Positions 48,890 through 60,229 of a stretch of DNA of 64,000 nucleotides are shown in pieces. Origin of the DNA: Spirodela intermedia (Eukaryota > Streptophyta > Magnoliopsida > Alismatales > Araceae). Each line of letters starts with the position of its first letter. Within the stretch, counting starts at the first letter, position 1. A program made the position numbers and the translations under genes. A model generated the notes under the pieces. It did not search any database. It was given only the letters and a program-made list of their open reading frames with translations, and was not told the origin of the DNA. The stretch lies in the NCBI GenBank assembly GCA_902729315.2, contig LR746267.1:9666424-9730423 (forward strand). Reading direction: 5' to 3'.

Positions 48890-49520
48890 TCCGGCATCCA
48901 CCCAACAGCTGACTCTGGCGACAGCGGCCACCCCCCCCCCACCCACGATGACGCCTGTAGATGTCAAATTCGTCCAAGGTCAACGCATGTAATGCAGCAA
49001 AGTTCAGAGCAAAGGAGACAGAGACACATTTGAGCAGCTGCACCACGCCGTCTGGGATGGTTGTAATCCCTTTAGAAAACCTTGTCGAACAAGTAGATCT
49101 TTCTTTCACCCTTCGTTGTGATGGGCCAAAGTCAGCGGTTTCATTGAATTCATTCGCGTCTACCACTTGTGGAGCCCAATATCGCAGAAACACAGGAAGA
49201 TCAAATCGAGAACACACTGATTTACGGCTACTTCCGTGAGAAAAGAGACGAGCTTTTCTTTGGATTCCACCCTTTGATCCTATAAGGTTACATCTCGAGT
49301 CCATGAGCAAACCATGCCTGCTCCTCCTCACCTTGCCGGGCTGCTACGCGGACCTGCGAGGTTCCCCAAGAACCAGTCGAAGCCCCCGTTGAGCCATCTG
49401 TTGAAGTCCTCTTGCTCGTTGAAGAAGCCGCAGGAGGGACTCAACTGCCGCTGCTTCTATTGCTCGTGTCGATAACACCAGAAGCAGCAGCAGTTGCTGG
49501 AATCCAAGAGCAGCCATCGC
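48890..49520 (-). pseudogene. WAK-related relic with internal deletion
   Basis: On the reverse strand it starts with a signal-peptide-like frame (MAALGFQQLLLLLVLSTRA, about 49510-49450), then jumps into FFNEQEDFNRWLNGGFDWFLGN (given here only as a landmark at about 49430-49365) and continues into non-WAK-like sequence shared with the relic at 56.4-56.75 kb. Compared with the 12.2-kb relic, which shares the words GCTTCTGGTG and GTCCCTCCTGC, the conserved CKSKCGELDIPYPF segment is deleted. Frame changes make it non-functional. Confidence 0.65.
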
Positions 49521-49529
49521 TCTTCGCTC

Positions 49530-50500
49530 TCTCTATTTGTCTCTCTCTCTCTCTCTCTCCTCTCTCACACGCACACACGATTCTCGTTCGCTTAGGTTAT
49601 GTTCTAAATAAACAATGATTTATTAACTTGAGGTTTCTCAAAGAAGGGGGTTTACCTTCTCTTTAAGAGAAAAATAACATTGTACTTGTAGGCATATAAA
49701 GGACGAATTTCCAATCTAAATAGACGAAATCCAGTCGCATTGCTGTTTTCTACATGACAAATAAACGAGAATCAACTCTTTTGGATCAAGTTTTCTCGTT
49801 TTACCTTCTATTATTTTTAGCAGTCAGATGAAACCCTAAATTTAAAGTATTTGAATTTCTTTTGGTTATATTATAAGTAACACCTCTTGAAGATAATCAG
49901 CTATGAATAAAACTTTTACTTAATAATATTTAGATCAAATATCTGGACTAAAGTTTTAATGCTAAGCATTGAATTACCCATGACAATTGAGTCATGTTTT
50001 CCTCTGTAGCATCTCGTTTCAACTATATACCATTATGAGTTATGTTTTGAAAGTGAAAGGATGTTTTGTACTATATGAATGTTCTTCTTTAGAGGTGTGG
50101 GCTCCACCTGTATCCAATCTAATTCTCTTTTATTGTCATACATTCATTTAAAGTTATTTCCTCTTAAAAAATTAAATAAATCACCTTTTTTTTAATATAT
50201 AAAGTTAAACATGGAAACAACATTGAAATATATGTAATAAAATTCTTGTGTTGTATGCCATCTCTTTTTTGAATATAATTCAAACTGTGGAGAGATTAAT
50301 GTTGGTCCTCTAGCTTGATGAGGTAAACAACGGGCCCGTTTAAAGGGTTAATGAATAGGTATTCTCAATCCATATGGGTTTGCCTCAACTTCTGGCTAGA
50401 ACAGCAAAGATATAATCTGAACACAAAAAAATGTGACTAAATGCAACTAAATGTCCAAAAAAGTGACGGATGTAATTCTTAATAGACAATATCCAGGACT
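49530..50500. other. AT-rich intergenic DNA, no gene
   Basis: There is a CT tract at about 49539-49565 followed by AT-rich sequence with only trivial open frames. Nothing is recognised. Confidence 0.45.
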
Positions 50501-50504
50501 TAGT

Positions 50505-51090
50505 CCTAAACATGTTTATCATAGAGAGTCAACCTGATATCTGACTTGTAAATTCAATGAAGGTTAGTGGGCTTTCTTCATCTTTCATCTTTCGTTCCTG
50601 AATTACAATGTCTGCCCAGGCGCAGAATCTGGAATTCAGTGACAGCTTAGCACCGATTGATCACTCAGTTAAATCCTCAAGCCCCCATCAGCTGTTTAGT
50701 CACATACGTTTGCAGAACCCATGACATAAAGAAAATATTCTATGTTTATCCCCATTATATTTCCGCAGAGAAAGCTAACACGGACCTTAGAGATCACAAT
50801 CCAAGACTCAACCATTATCTCCGATGATCCCTACTGCTTTTTAACGCCTAAGGTTTGCTCATCGATCTGCCTCTCTTTCAAGGATAATATGTGTTCTTCC
50901 GGCCGAAATAGCAGCTGGCAACATCGGCACTGTCATACGCCGTCGCCTGCTGGTGATCTAGCAGACTCTCCGCCTCCTCCGGAGTGTGCTGAGGAACCCA
51001 GGGGTGCTCGTAGGCAGGGCCCAACTAGTGGAGGGCCATCGAAACTCTTTCATGGTGGGACGATCCGCTCCCTTCACGCTTAGGTCATTA
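50505..51090 (-). pseudogene. Tandemly duplicated WAK 3' end
   Basis: The segment repeats 51235-51840, that is the last 70 or so kinase codons of the neighbouring intact WAK plus its 3' flank. In antisense, CTCCGCCTCCTCCGGAGTGT and the conserved GCAGATCGTCC.. (ADRP) region are recognisable, with frame breaks. Flank similarity (ACCTGATATCTGACTTGT, GACATAAAGAAAAT) covers the full 3' region and is interrupted by small insertions. No upstream kinase part remains. Confidence 0.85.
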
Positions 51091-51616
51091 GTTTAGATTT
51101 TGACATGGTTTTTGACAGAAACGTAGTGTTCTTTACCTAAACATCCAAAAACGTGACAGAAATTTCTTAATATATAAAATGCAGCTGGACTTAGCCCTAA
51201 GTATGTCTGAATTACCGGTCTTCTTATAGGATTACTACCATAAGCGGCCAACCTGATATCTGACTTGTTAATTGAATGAAGGTTAGCGTTTCCCCTATTA
51301 TCTCAAAATAGGCCTCTGAGTAATCATCAAATTGGCGCTGTCTTCATCTTTGATCTCTTGTTCCTTAATTACAATGCCTATCCTTGAGTAGAATCTGAAA
51401 TTGAGTGACAGTTTAGCACCCATTAGTCTGGAATTTATATCCTCAAGGCCGCGTTAGCTGTTGAGAAATCACTTACGTTCGTTCAGAACACATGACATAA
51501 AGAAAATCTTGTACCTTAATCTCCGTTATAGTTTTGCAAACAAAGCTAACATGCATTTTACAAGATCAAGATCCAAAAACTAAAGCATTACCTCTATTCT
51601 TATCCCTAAGACATTC

Positions 51617-54284
51617 TCATCGACCTGCCTCTATCTCGAGGATAGTATGGTTCTTCCGGCACAAATAGCTGTTGACCACATCGGCGCTGTCATACGCGGT
51701 CGCCTGCTCGCGGTCTAACAGTCTCTCCACCTCCTCCGGAGTGTGCTGAGGAATCCAGGGGTGCTCATCAGATGACCGCAGCAAGTGCAGAGCCATTGAA
51801 ACCTCTTTCATGCTGGGACGATCTGCTCCCTTTACGCTTAAACAGCGACCTGCGAGCTCACCGATCTCCCTCACCCTCTCTGCGTCACCTTCGGCCAACA
51901 GCTGGGCGTCCAAAATTTTCTCCAGCTTGCCTTGGCTCAACAAGGAGACGAAGCTTACGGCGAGGCCTCTCTCGTCTACCGGACCCTGGAGGTGGAGTGG
52001 CTTTCTTCGCGTCAGAAGCTCAACGAGGACCACCCCGAAGCTGTACACATCGCTTTTCTCGCTGAATTGGTAGGTCTGGAGGTACTCGGGATCGAGGTAC
52101 CCGCAGGTCCCCTGAACCACGGTCGCGATCTCTGTTTCATCCACCGGTGCGAAGCAAGAAGCCCCGAAATCGGAGATCTTGGCTCTGTAGTTCTCGTCTA
52201 GCAGTATGTTAGACGTTTTGACGTCCTTGTGAAGAATTGGAGGGGATGCGTAGGAGTGCAGGTAAGCCAGGGCATCTGCAACCTCTGTGGCGATCCTCAG
52301 ACTGACCTCCAAGGAGATTGGTGCCCTCTCGTTCCGCCGATGGATGACGTCAAATAGCGTACCTCCAGGGACGAATTCGTAGACCAGCATGGGGACTTCC
52401 ACTTCTACGCAGCAACCCAGAATCTTGACCACGTTGACGTGGTTGATTTGCGATAGGATGGCCATCTCCCGGGCGAACTCCTTGCTCTCCCTCTCGTCCA
52501 TCATTTTGGATTTCTTGATGGCCACCAGGGTGTCATCTTCCATCCTTCCCAGGTAGACCACGCCGTGGCCTCCTCGCCCGATGATCTGGTCGTCAGCGAA
52601 GCCAGACGTGGCCTTGGCGAGATCCTCTTCCGTAAATATCCTGAACGTGTTTCCCGGATGAGAGGAGGTATACTGCTGCAGCAACGGGCCGCCGTTGTGC
52701 TCAAACGTCCTCTGTCTGAATTCGGCAACCTTTTTTCTCTGATCGGCAAGTTTTCTTCTCTGGCATCCCCAGCAGGTGAAGGCGCTTGCAGACAGAAGAA
52801 CGAGTAGGCCGCTGCCGAGTCCTGCAGAAGCTAGAAATTAGTGACGGCACGCTACATGATTAAAGGAAATGAGACCATGGCATGGAAGACGGAAACGATT
52901 CTCCTGACCGAGACCCAACTTAGAAGCCAACGATATGTCGCCACTCCTTGATTTGCATTCGTAGCTTCCCTTCGTGTTTGTGCAGTACTCGCCGGGTGGA
53001 CATGGGTTCCGCTCGCATTCGTCAATATCTACATTCTCATGGATAGGACAAGTTGCAAGGGGGATAGAAGAGACAGTTAGAATGATCCCACCTTTCGGTG
53101 GTTGACTTTTCGAGAGATTTGTCATCCCCCCATATATTAGAACGAATCACTTAGTGATCGCGGAAGTCTTACCTTCGCATCCCCCTGGGAAATTGATATT
53201 TAATCGGTAGCCCGATTGGCACTTGCAGTCATACCCGCCCCGCGTGTTGTCGCAAGTTGCGTTCGATGGGCAAACATTTGGGCTTCGGTCGCATTCATTG
53301 ATATCTACATTGCATCATCGGAGATTCAAGAAGATCGATCACATACATTGATGGCCGGACTCAAGAATAACAGATAAATTAATCGAAGCAATGCGGCGTC
53401 TTGATCATACCTTGGCAGCCCCTTGGGAGGTAGGGATTGCCCTGGTATCCCTTCGAGCAGTTGCAGAGGTATCCTACCGCATTATTGGATTCGATGCACT
53501 CGCTGTTATCGCTGCGGCAGGCGTACGGGACGGTCCGGTTCTTCTTGGCTTCCTCGCAGGTCTGACCGCCGATGGACCAGTCGAGAACGATGGGCCGAGT
53601 TTGTAATTCTAACCTAGTAGAGTTCAGATCAGAGACACTGAATGTGTATTGACCCTGCTGAGCCAGGAATATGAACCCACAGTGGTTGAAATCCATGGAA
53701 TACTTGTAGCTGTAATAGGTAGTTATCCCCGTGATGTAGCTCTTGATGCCCCTGGGAATTGAAACATCGCAGCAGCCTAAGCCTGAGCAGCTGCTGCCAT
53801 TCGGCATGCCCTTGAAGCTGTCGAGGCTCTCGCAGTAGGACATGCAGCCACCGGAGTAGCGCGTGTCGTATTGGTCCCATATGTAAGCATTCGTGTCGCA
53901 CCCGATGACGACGAACTTGTTCCGGGTGTGAGAGAATGTAAACGGTAGATTGCTGAGATTAACCGACGGGAAGTAGTATGTACGTTCTCCGCTCCGATCA
54001 TAGCAGTCGAAGCCGGTCGAACCCTTGATCCGCAGCTCACCGGTCACGGAGATGTCGACAATCTCATAAACGCTGTCGCTCAAGAAGGCCGCGGAATTGC
54101 CCCAGCAGTTGATCCTGAAGTCTCCGTACTCTTTTGCGTAGCAGCCGTCACCGATGCCGAACGGGTAGGGGATGTCGACATCACCGCACTTGGCTTTGCA
54201 GGAGGGCAGCAGTGTGCTCGCAGTGACCGTCCCCGTAGTGGTTGTGGTAAGGAAGACGAACAGGAGGAATACGATCACCGACAT
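51617..54284 (-). CDS. Wall-associated receptor kinase, complete
   Basis: Exons 54284-53411, 53304-53173, 53028-52909 and 52821-51617 (874, 132, 120, 1205 bp) join in frame to 776 residues. Order: signal peptide (MSVIVFLLFVFLTTT), galacturonan-binding WAK domain (CKAKCGDVDIPYPFGIGDGC, FSHTRNKFVVIGC, CSGLGCCDVSIPRG), two EGF modules (DINEC and DIDEC starts), membrane segment about residues 377-398 (GSGLLVLLSASAFTCWGC), then the kinase. Kinase landmarks are GRGGHGVV (457-464), Lys478, HKD (573-575, DNA 52229-52221), SDFGAS and CGYLDPEY. The catalytic loop has Lys in place of Arg before Asp. The start at 54284 is chosen over 54383 because the resulting leader is a clean signal peptide and matches the 33498 paralogue; the upstream in-frame stretch is basic and not leader-like. 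Expected role: pectin or cell-wall sensing in immunity or growth; the ligand is unknown. Confidence 0.94.
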
Positions 54285-54395
54285 ATTCCTGACTGTCTGT
54301 CTGTATCCTCGCTTGCTATCGCTACCTCTCTCTCTCGCCATAGAACTCTCTGTTTTAAATGACCGAAAAAACGCCCTTCCCATCGGCTGCCGTCG

Positions 54396-54665
54396 TTAGA
54401 TGAATGCCGGGGTCAACTGGAGGCCCCTGTGATCCTCACCCACGCTGATGGTAGAAATCCATGGCATCGATCTACAGGCTTCATCTGAGACTATCGGTGC
54501 CAGAAGTCTCTCGTCTGACTGAGTAAAAGGATGGCCCGAGTATTCTCTCCTTCCGCCACGTTTCCAGGCTGACCGAATCATCGCGTAGATGTTCACATCG
54601 CACATTCCATCATCGACAGAGCCATCATTTACGCAACTCGACAGAGCCATCGTCGATGAACCCAC
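54396..54665 (-). other. WAK upstream block, also present near 2.64 kb
   Basis: Reverse-strand sequence with GCGATGTGAACATC, CTGGAAACGTGG and CCATCCTTTTACTC has a diverged counterpart on the forward strand at about 2640-2790. It lies between the intact WAK start and the relic at 54.7 kb, so it probably derives from a WAK promoter or a third copy. Confidence 0.5.
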
Positions 54666-54674
54666 TGTTAGAAG

Positions 54675-54905
54675 CTATAATTTTGTTTCCCCTCTCCGAG
54701 CATAGGAGTCGTAGCCGATCGAACCTCTGCTTAGGAGCTCGCCAGTCACGGAGATGTCGACAAGCAGTCTTCTGCCAAACGTGTAGGAGATGATGTCCGT
54801 ATCACCGCGCTTAACTGTACAGGAGGGCAGCAGTGTACTCGCAGTGGCCCTCCCCGTAGAGGCTGTGGTGCGAAAGACGAACAGGAGGAATCCGATCGCC
54901 GACAT
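54675..54905 (-). pseudogene. WAK N-terminal relic
   Basis: The frame from 54905 encodes a WAK-type leader and domain start (MSAIGFLLFVFRTTAS, then LLPSCTVKRGDTDIISYTFG) and, after loss of roughly 40 codons, LVDISVTGELLSRGSIGYDS. Two conserved cysteines are gone (CKAKC reads CTVKR) and no later WAK sequence follows. It sits about 0.4 kb upstream of the intact gene on the same strand. Confidence 0.88.
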
Positions 54906-55014
54906 ATCTATTGCTCTCTCACTCTCTCTGTCTCCCTGCCTCTCCGCTATCTCTGTTTCCTCTCCCTCCCTCCTTCCGTTACCGATGCAAATACACTTAT
55001 CTGTAAAACCCACA

Positions 55015-56400
55015 TATTAACGGGAGGGACCTCCTGACCTCTACTTCCCTTATCCTGATAGAGACGGACTGGCGGCTAACATTGGTTGAAACAGTCCCAC
55101 AACCAGATTCCTTGACACACGGCCAGTTCGAGATAACCGTTGACTCATAATCAAATAGAATATTTATTAAATACCGAATACGATATGTATATATATATAT
55201 ATATATATATTTATGTAAAAATATATAATTTTCAGAGTAATGATACCGTAATCCTAGTCGTCACTCATACATCAGATGCCTAGACATTTGTATATGTATG
55301 CATAGCCTAACAGCACCAGTCGATCAACGTTACGGAAATGCTCAGGTCTCAATCTACTTGTCCCTATACACAGGCATCTGTATCCAATAGTTGTGAAGTA
55401 TCTCGTCATAGGGTGGGTGGAGAGAGAGGGAGAGAGAAAGGGGTGCAACTTTGACAAAGTGCTTTACATGCAAGGGTCCGTATTTGAGAAATAAGAAAAA
55501 TCAGAATTTCATGTTAAATTTCTTGGTTCATGCATCGACCCATCGTGCACTTGTCGATAAGAAACAGTGACTCCTGAGGTTTTTAGGTAGGTCACACCAT
55601 CTTAAACCTTGGTCTCATAGACGAATTATGCCGTGCAAGCAGAGTGATTCCTCAGAGCCAATGCAAAAAGGGTATCTGTGTAGCATGAATCGGACCTGGA
55701 TGTTTCGCTGAGTTGATCCGAGTCCCGTTGAATCTCTAGTTAGTTATCGAACAATTCTTCTATATTAGACATGACTTGATTTTTTTTTTATTGCTTCTCA
55801 TGACGCAGTATTTAACGTGATTGGAAGCATTCAATGGTCAACCGTTAGCCATCCTTGTCTCGTCAATTCTATTATTATCTGATGAAAACTAGACATGCTA
55901 TAAAATAGTTATGATTGAAAAATATTTTCAGAGCAATTTGCATAAGGTTTCCAATGAGGATCATCTTCATCATTTTTTCAGGCTCTCCCCAGAAGAATTT
56001 ATTACGATTTTAAGCCCTTACCGTTTCCTCTCTTTAACTTTTTATGGGCTTTATTAAAAAAAAAAGGAAGATATCTAAATCAAATACCGGAATTAGGGCC
56101 CTAGATGTGACCTCATAGCCGAAATTCTCCTGTTTGGTATTAAAGAGGCATGAATCGGCGCATCCATTGATCTACACCTTTGCAGCATGCTCAGATCTCA
56201 ACTGGCGTGTGTTTGGGAATAGACACGATAGCATACCATTGCATATCTAATCTTTGTTTTTCATTAAGAATTCATTTCTGACAATCTACTGGAACTTTCA
56301 ACCTTAAGAATACGGATTCTTTGTTTATCAGGTTAGCCGAGAGATTTCAGGCAGCTGAAGACTTCAAAAGGGTGGATCTTGACTGATGGAATCGTTGACC
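55015..56400. other. Intergenic, no gene; TA microsatellite
   Basis: A TA dinucleotide run lies at about 55186-55210. Nothing else is supported. Loosely repeated phrases around 55300-55400 and 56150-56220 (ATGCTCAG.TCTCAA) hint at an old repeat. Confidence 0.45.
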
Positions 56401-56409
56401 TTAGCATGC

Positions 56410-57000
56410 CGAATAATAGGAGGCAAATTCTTCGACTGGCCTCCGTGTTGTAATGCCTTTACATAACCTTGTTGAACCAATAGGTCTTTCTTTCACCCTT
56501 CATTGTGATGGGCCAAAGTAGAAGTTTCATTGAAATCATTCGCTTCTATCAGTCGTGGAGCCCAATATCGCAGAAACACAGAAAATACCAAGACCAGGAA
56601 AAAAAACAGGAAGATTAAATCGAGAACGCACTGATTTACGGCTACTTCCGTGATAAACGAGATGAACTTTTGTCTGGATTCCACCGTTTGTTTCGATGAT
56701 GTTACATCTCGAGTCCATGAGCACACCATACCTGCCCTCCTCCTCACCTTGCCGGGCTGCTACTCGACCCTGCGAGGTTCCCTAAGAACTAGTCTAAGAT
56801 CATGGTCGGCCCGTAGTGGACGAGTTTCTTGCCGCCTCGGAAAGGAACGAGTCGCCATAACAGTTGACCTTCCAGCAGCGACTGTAGTTATTGAATGTCC
56901 TGGGGATGATTTCGAAGCCAACAGGGATGTCGACTTTGCAGCAGCCCAGGTTGGAGCTGCCACCCAACCCCCGCCTCCGGCCCGCTTATGAAAGAGGAGA
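56410..57000 (-). pseudogene. WAK ectodomain relic
   Basis: The reverse strand around 56985-56830 reads as the cysteine-rich end of a WAK ectodomain, NLGCCKVDIPVGFEI, followed by PRTFNNYSRCWKVNCYGDSF, closely like the 12.7-kb relic. Downstream (56800-56410) it joins sequence shared with the 48.9-49.3 kb relic (GTTTGCTCATGGACTCGAG type words). There are several stops and no kinase. Confidence 0.8.
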
Positions 57001-57139
57001 TGCCCACTCTACTTTCTAAGAAAACTTGAGATCTTGTAGACTTACCCTCAAATGTTATGGTTGCAGGATATACATGGGTCTTCACTCTTAAGTACTTTCC
57101 TGATGGCTTTATAGATCAATATAAGGCTTGATTAGAGGT
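57001..57139. other. Unassigned spacer
   Basis: Nothing recognisable lies between the WAK relic and the repeated block. Confidence 0.4.
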
Positions 57140-58172
57140 GGTTCTCGAGATCCATGGCACAAACATGCAGCAAGAGGTTGTAGCAGGAATGGGGTTCTTC
57201 TATGCCACATCTGTGTACAGGGACATTAGCTGATTTGATGACGTGGCATCCTTTAATTAGAAATGCGCATACATGCGAAACATGTGAAATGTTTTAGGTT
57301 CTCAAATTCAAATCTAAAAATAAGAGAAAATAAATGTCAATCACTTTAGATGAAAATAAGATGAAAATACATGAAAATAGATGTCAATTCTCACCCCTCA
57401 GGCGTCAATGAGATGAAAATAGACGTCAAATTGAGGAAAAGGAATCCAAGGTTCAGAATGATCACCTTAACTAAAAAAAAAAGAAAAGAAATCTTACATT
57501 GCTTCAGTGCATAATCGTGACTGCCTAGGGAGTGACCAAGGCCATGCAAGGGCATGCAGAACTATGTGCAGTCCCATGACATGCGGCGGCGTGCATGCGT
57601 GCAGACTGCAGACGTTGAGGCATGTGCCACGCACATGCAGTGTCCAGCTGAGATGATCTGGGGAGATTGCTTGAAATATCGAGACGAGTCTCCTTCGATG
57701 ATCAATCGCCAAGTGGGTGACCTCTTGAAGGTGCATGAGCATCATTTGTCCCTACGTATTAATGCGCATTACAGTATCTAACAAGGCACAGACTGCCCTC
57801 TCTTGGCACATTGCTGAGCACCGGGGTCCTTCTCTCCCCCTTTGATCCCTTGTTGTTCTCAACACCTTGTAATCAGCATAGTTCGATGGAGCAACTTCCA
57901 CTTCCAAGAGCTCCACTCATTTGCCTCAAGCCTTTCTCTCAAATCTGGCTAGCAGTGAGGTGAGGTTGGGGGACTTGGCCTGCACTCGGGGTGCCTTTCG
58001 GCTCTTCACTCAGAAGTTTTCTCTCTCAATACAGGCTTTTTACTCATTTATTTTCTTTTATTTCATTAAAAATGTTTTATTTAGATTTTCTACTCTACAA
58101 CTCATTGAAGGTGCAACTATTTTGAAATATTTATTTATATATCTATAGATATTAATGGATATATGGGGAGGG

Positions 58173-58222
<50 letters not shown>

Positions 58223-58440
58223 TATTTTCCAGTATTACTGGGTCTCGAGACATGCAAAAAAAGGTTCTAGCAGGAATGGGGGTGACCTCTTCTGTGCCCA
58301 ATAGATCATCAAGGCCCATAACAGATGCTCATAGAATGGGCTTCCGTGTGTACAGGCCCATTATTCACAGCTGCTATTATTCATTAGGATGAGGGTATCT
58401 TTGACAGATAGCTGACGTGGCAACCTCTAAACGTGCGAAA
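57140..58440. mobile_element. LTR-like repeat with imperfect direct repeats at both ends
   Basis: The left block (about 57140-57310) and right block (about 58240-58450) share GTAGCAGGAATGGGG or CTAGCAGGAATGGGG, a GTGTACAGG word, GCTGA..TGACGTGGCA and a GCGAAA.AT.T..GGTTC end. Between them, 57490-58080 resembles 36.0-36.6 kb. No protein frame is present, so this could be a non-autonomous element or a solo LTR nested in a duplication. Confidence 0.45.
58178..58219. repeat. GA microsatellite
   Basis: About 21 GA units, inside the repeated block described for 57.1-58.4 kb. Confidence 0.95.
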
Positions 58441-58549
58441 TATTTCGGTTCCCGGGCGCACTGTTCACCTGCACCGTCGCGTTACCGTGTTCCGAGAGGC
58501 TTTGGTCGGGGTGAAAGGTGGGACACTCGGGACAGGTATCGCTTTCTTC

Positions 58550-60157
58550 AGGCTTCTTTATAATGCGCCGGAAGGACAGTGGATCGTTTCTCAACCTGGA
58601 TAACCCAACCCGACCGGAAACTTATAAGCCCATATTTCCTTCTCCACCGCGCTGCCCAGCCCATCCCCGCCGTCCCCCCTCCTCCCGGACGAGATCGTCC
58701 GCCACCGGCGGCGCCGCCAGATCCGCCGCCGTCCGGTCCTTCCCGGCCCGGTATGAGCGTTCCACACACACCTACGGCGCCCACTCTCTTCCGGCGACGA
58801 GAAACTGTGGGGAAGGCACCGGATCCAGCCCGCTGGGGCAGTAGCGAACAGAGGGCAGGGCTCTGAGGACGACGGATTCGGCCGGAGGAGGAAGCTTCCG
58901 CCGGCGCTGCCCCTCGCGCTCCTCTGCCGGAGGGAGTAAGAAGGCGGCACCTCCACCTCTCCTGTCCCCGGTGATGATCTTCTCCTCCGTTTCGGCACGG
59001 TAACCTCCGCTTGTTGATCGCCGATTGGGGCTCTGAGGACGGCGGATTCGGCCGGAGGAGTAGATTTCCACCGCTGCTCCTCGCACTCCTCTGCCGGAGA
59101 AGGTAAGAACACGCCACCTCCACCTCTCCTGTTCCCAGTGATGGTCTTCTCCTCCGTTTGTCGGAGAAGGACCTGCTCCGGCCCTTTTTGATCGTCGGTG
59201 GGGTGGGGGGAGGGTGCTCTCCGGTAAAAGGTTTCTTACTTGATTTGGCATCTAAATCAATCACAGTGGCGGGGGTATACGCGTGTCGTCGAAGCCAGTG
59301 ATCTCCCCTCCACCTTCCTGTCCCTTATCGGCCGTTTCCAGTAGGTTTGCTTTAATGTTGCCTAATAGGGTAAGGTTCTCTCTCATGCACTGTTCAGTGG
59401 AATTGTTGCTTTCCCCTCCCATCCTCTCCGATCCCTCTCAGTCTGGAGGGCGTTTTATGGCTGTGGATTGTACCGCGCGAGCCAGGGTGTTATTTCTGTG
59501 CTGGATTTGGCGGGTTTCTTTCCCGTCGACCAGAAACAGCGATTTGATCCTGAGAAAGGAGCATTGATTGTATCGGAAGGATTGTAATGCTCACCTTCTT
59601 CCGTCTGGTTCTTTGCTTTATCGAGGAATTTCTCTCTTCTTTCTGTCCTGTGGCCTGCGAATACCATCGGTTATGTAGGCGAGGAGCGTATGGTTTGTGT
59701 CCATCATGCCATCTCTTACCGAAATCTTCCGGGCGAACTTCTCCAAATATTCGATTGACCAACATCTGCGATTTTCTGTCTTCTTTGTTGCGTCATTTCG
59801 ATTGGCCGACCTTCTTTTGATTATTTTGTTTCTGTATTTTTGTGATCATCGTAAGCTCCATCGATCACTCTTTTGAGGAAATCAAACCCTGAAACAATTT
59901 CCATTAACAGTTCTGTGCGTCTTCTCCAATTGCATCCCAGCAAGAACAGGAGTCCCTCATACCGCCCACATTTGTCCGAAGAGGGCCTTCCTGCTGTAGC
60001 TAGCTCCTCCCGTCATCAGATATTCCTGCATGCACGCTGTCTCTTCTCCAGAAGAAGAAACACCAAACCCTGCTGCTCATCCATTAACCTGTTGAAGAAG
60101 ACTCTTCCCCCTCTATTCTCGTTTCACACTAGCTTTTCCACAAATTTCTCCTTGCAG
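58550..60157 (+). other. Probable leader region of the transporter gene (possible untranslated intron)
   Basis: GC-rich DNA from 58560 to 59260, then moderately AT-rich sequence up to CTTGCAG at 60151-60157, a good acceptor. Candidate donors (GTAAG) lie at 58936 and 59103, one in each tandem unit. A leader intron of about 1.05 kb is inferred, not proven. Long antisense frames here are explained by GC content and the tandem repeat. Confidence 0.4.
58861..59200. repeat. Tandem repeat, two 170-bp units
   Basis: CTCTGAGGACG.CGGATTC starts the unit at 58861 and again at 59031. Similarity extends over the whole period, including CCACCTCCACCTCTCCTGT and TCTTCTCCTCCGTTT. Each unit carries a GTAAG donor-like site at about the same place. 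Confidence 0.9.
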
Positions 60158-60205
60158 CAGAAGAAGAAGAAGAAGAAGAAGAAGAAGAAGAAGAAGAAGA
60201 AGAAG
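60158..60205. repeat. AAG trinucleotide repeat in the transporter leader
   Basis: About 15 AAG units begin immediately after the predicted leader acceptor CTTGCAG and end 25 bp before the start codon. Confidence 0.95.
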
Positions 60206-60229
60206 CTCCTCCATTCCATTTGAGTTCGC

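Noticed and set aside
58548-59264. Reverse-strand frames of 238, 173 and 159 codons
   Set aside because: They are Arg/Ser/Pro-rich and follow the 170-bp tandem repeat and GC bias. No family resemblance.
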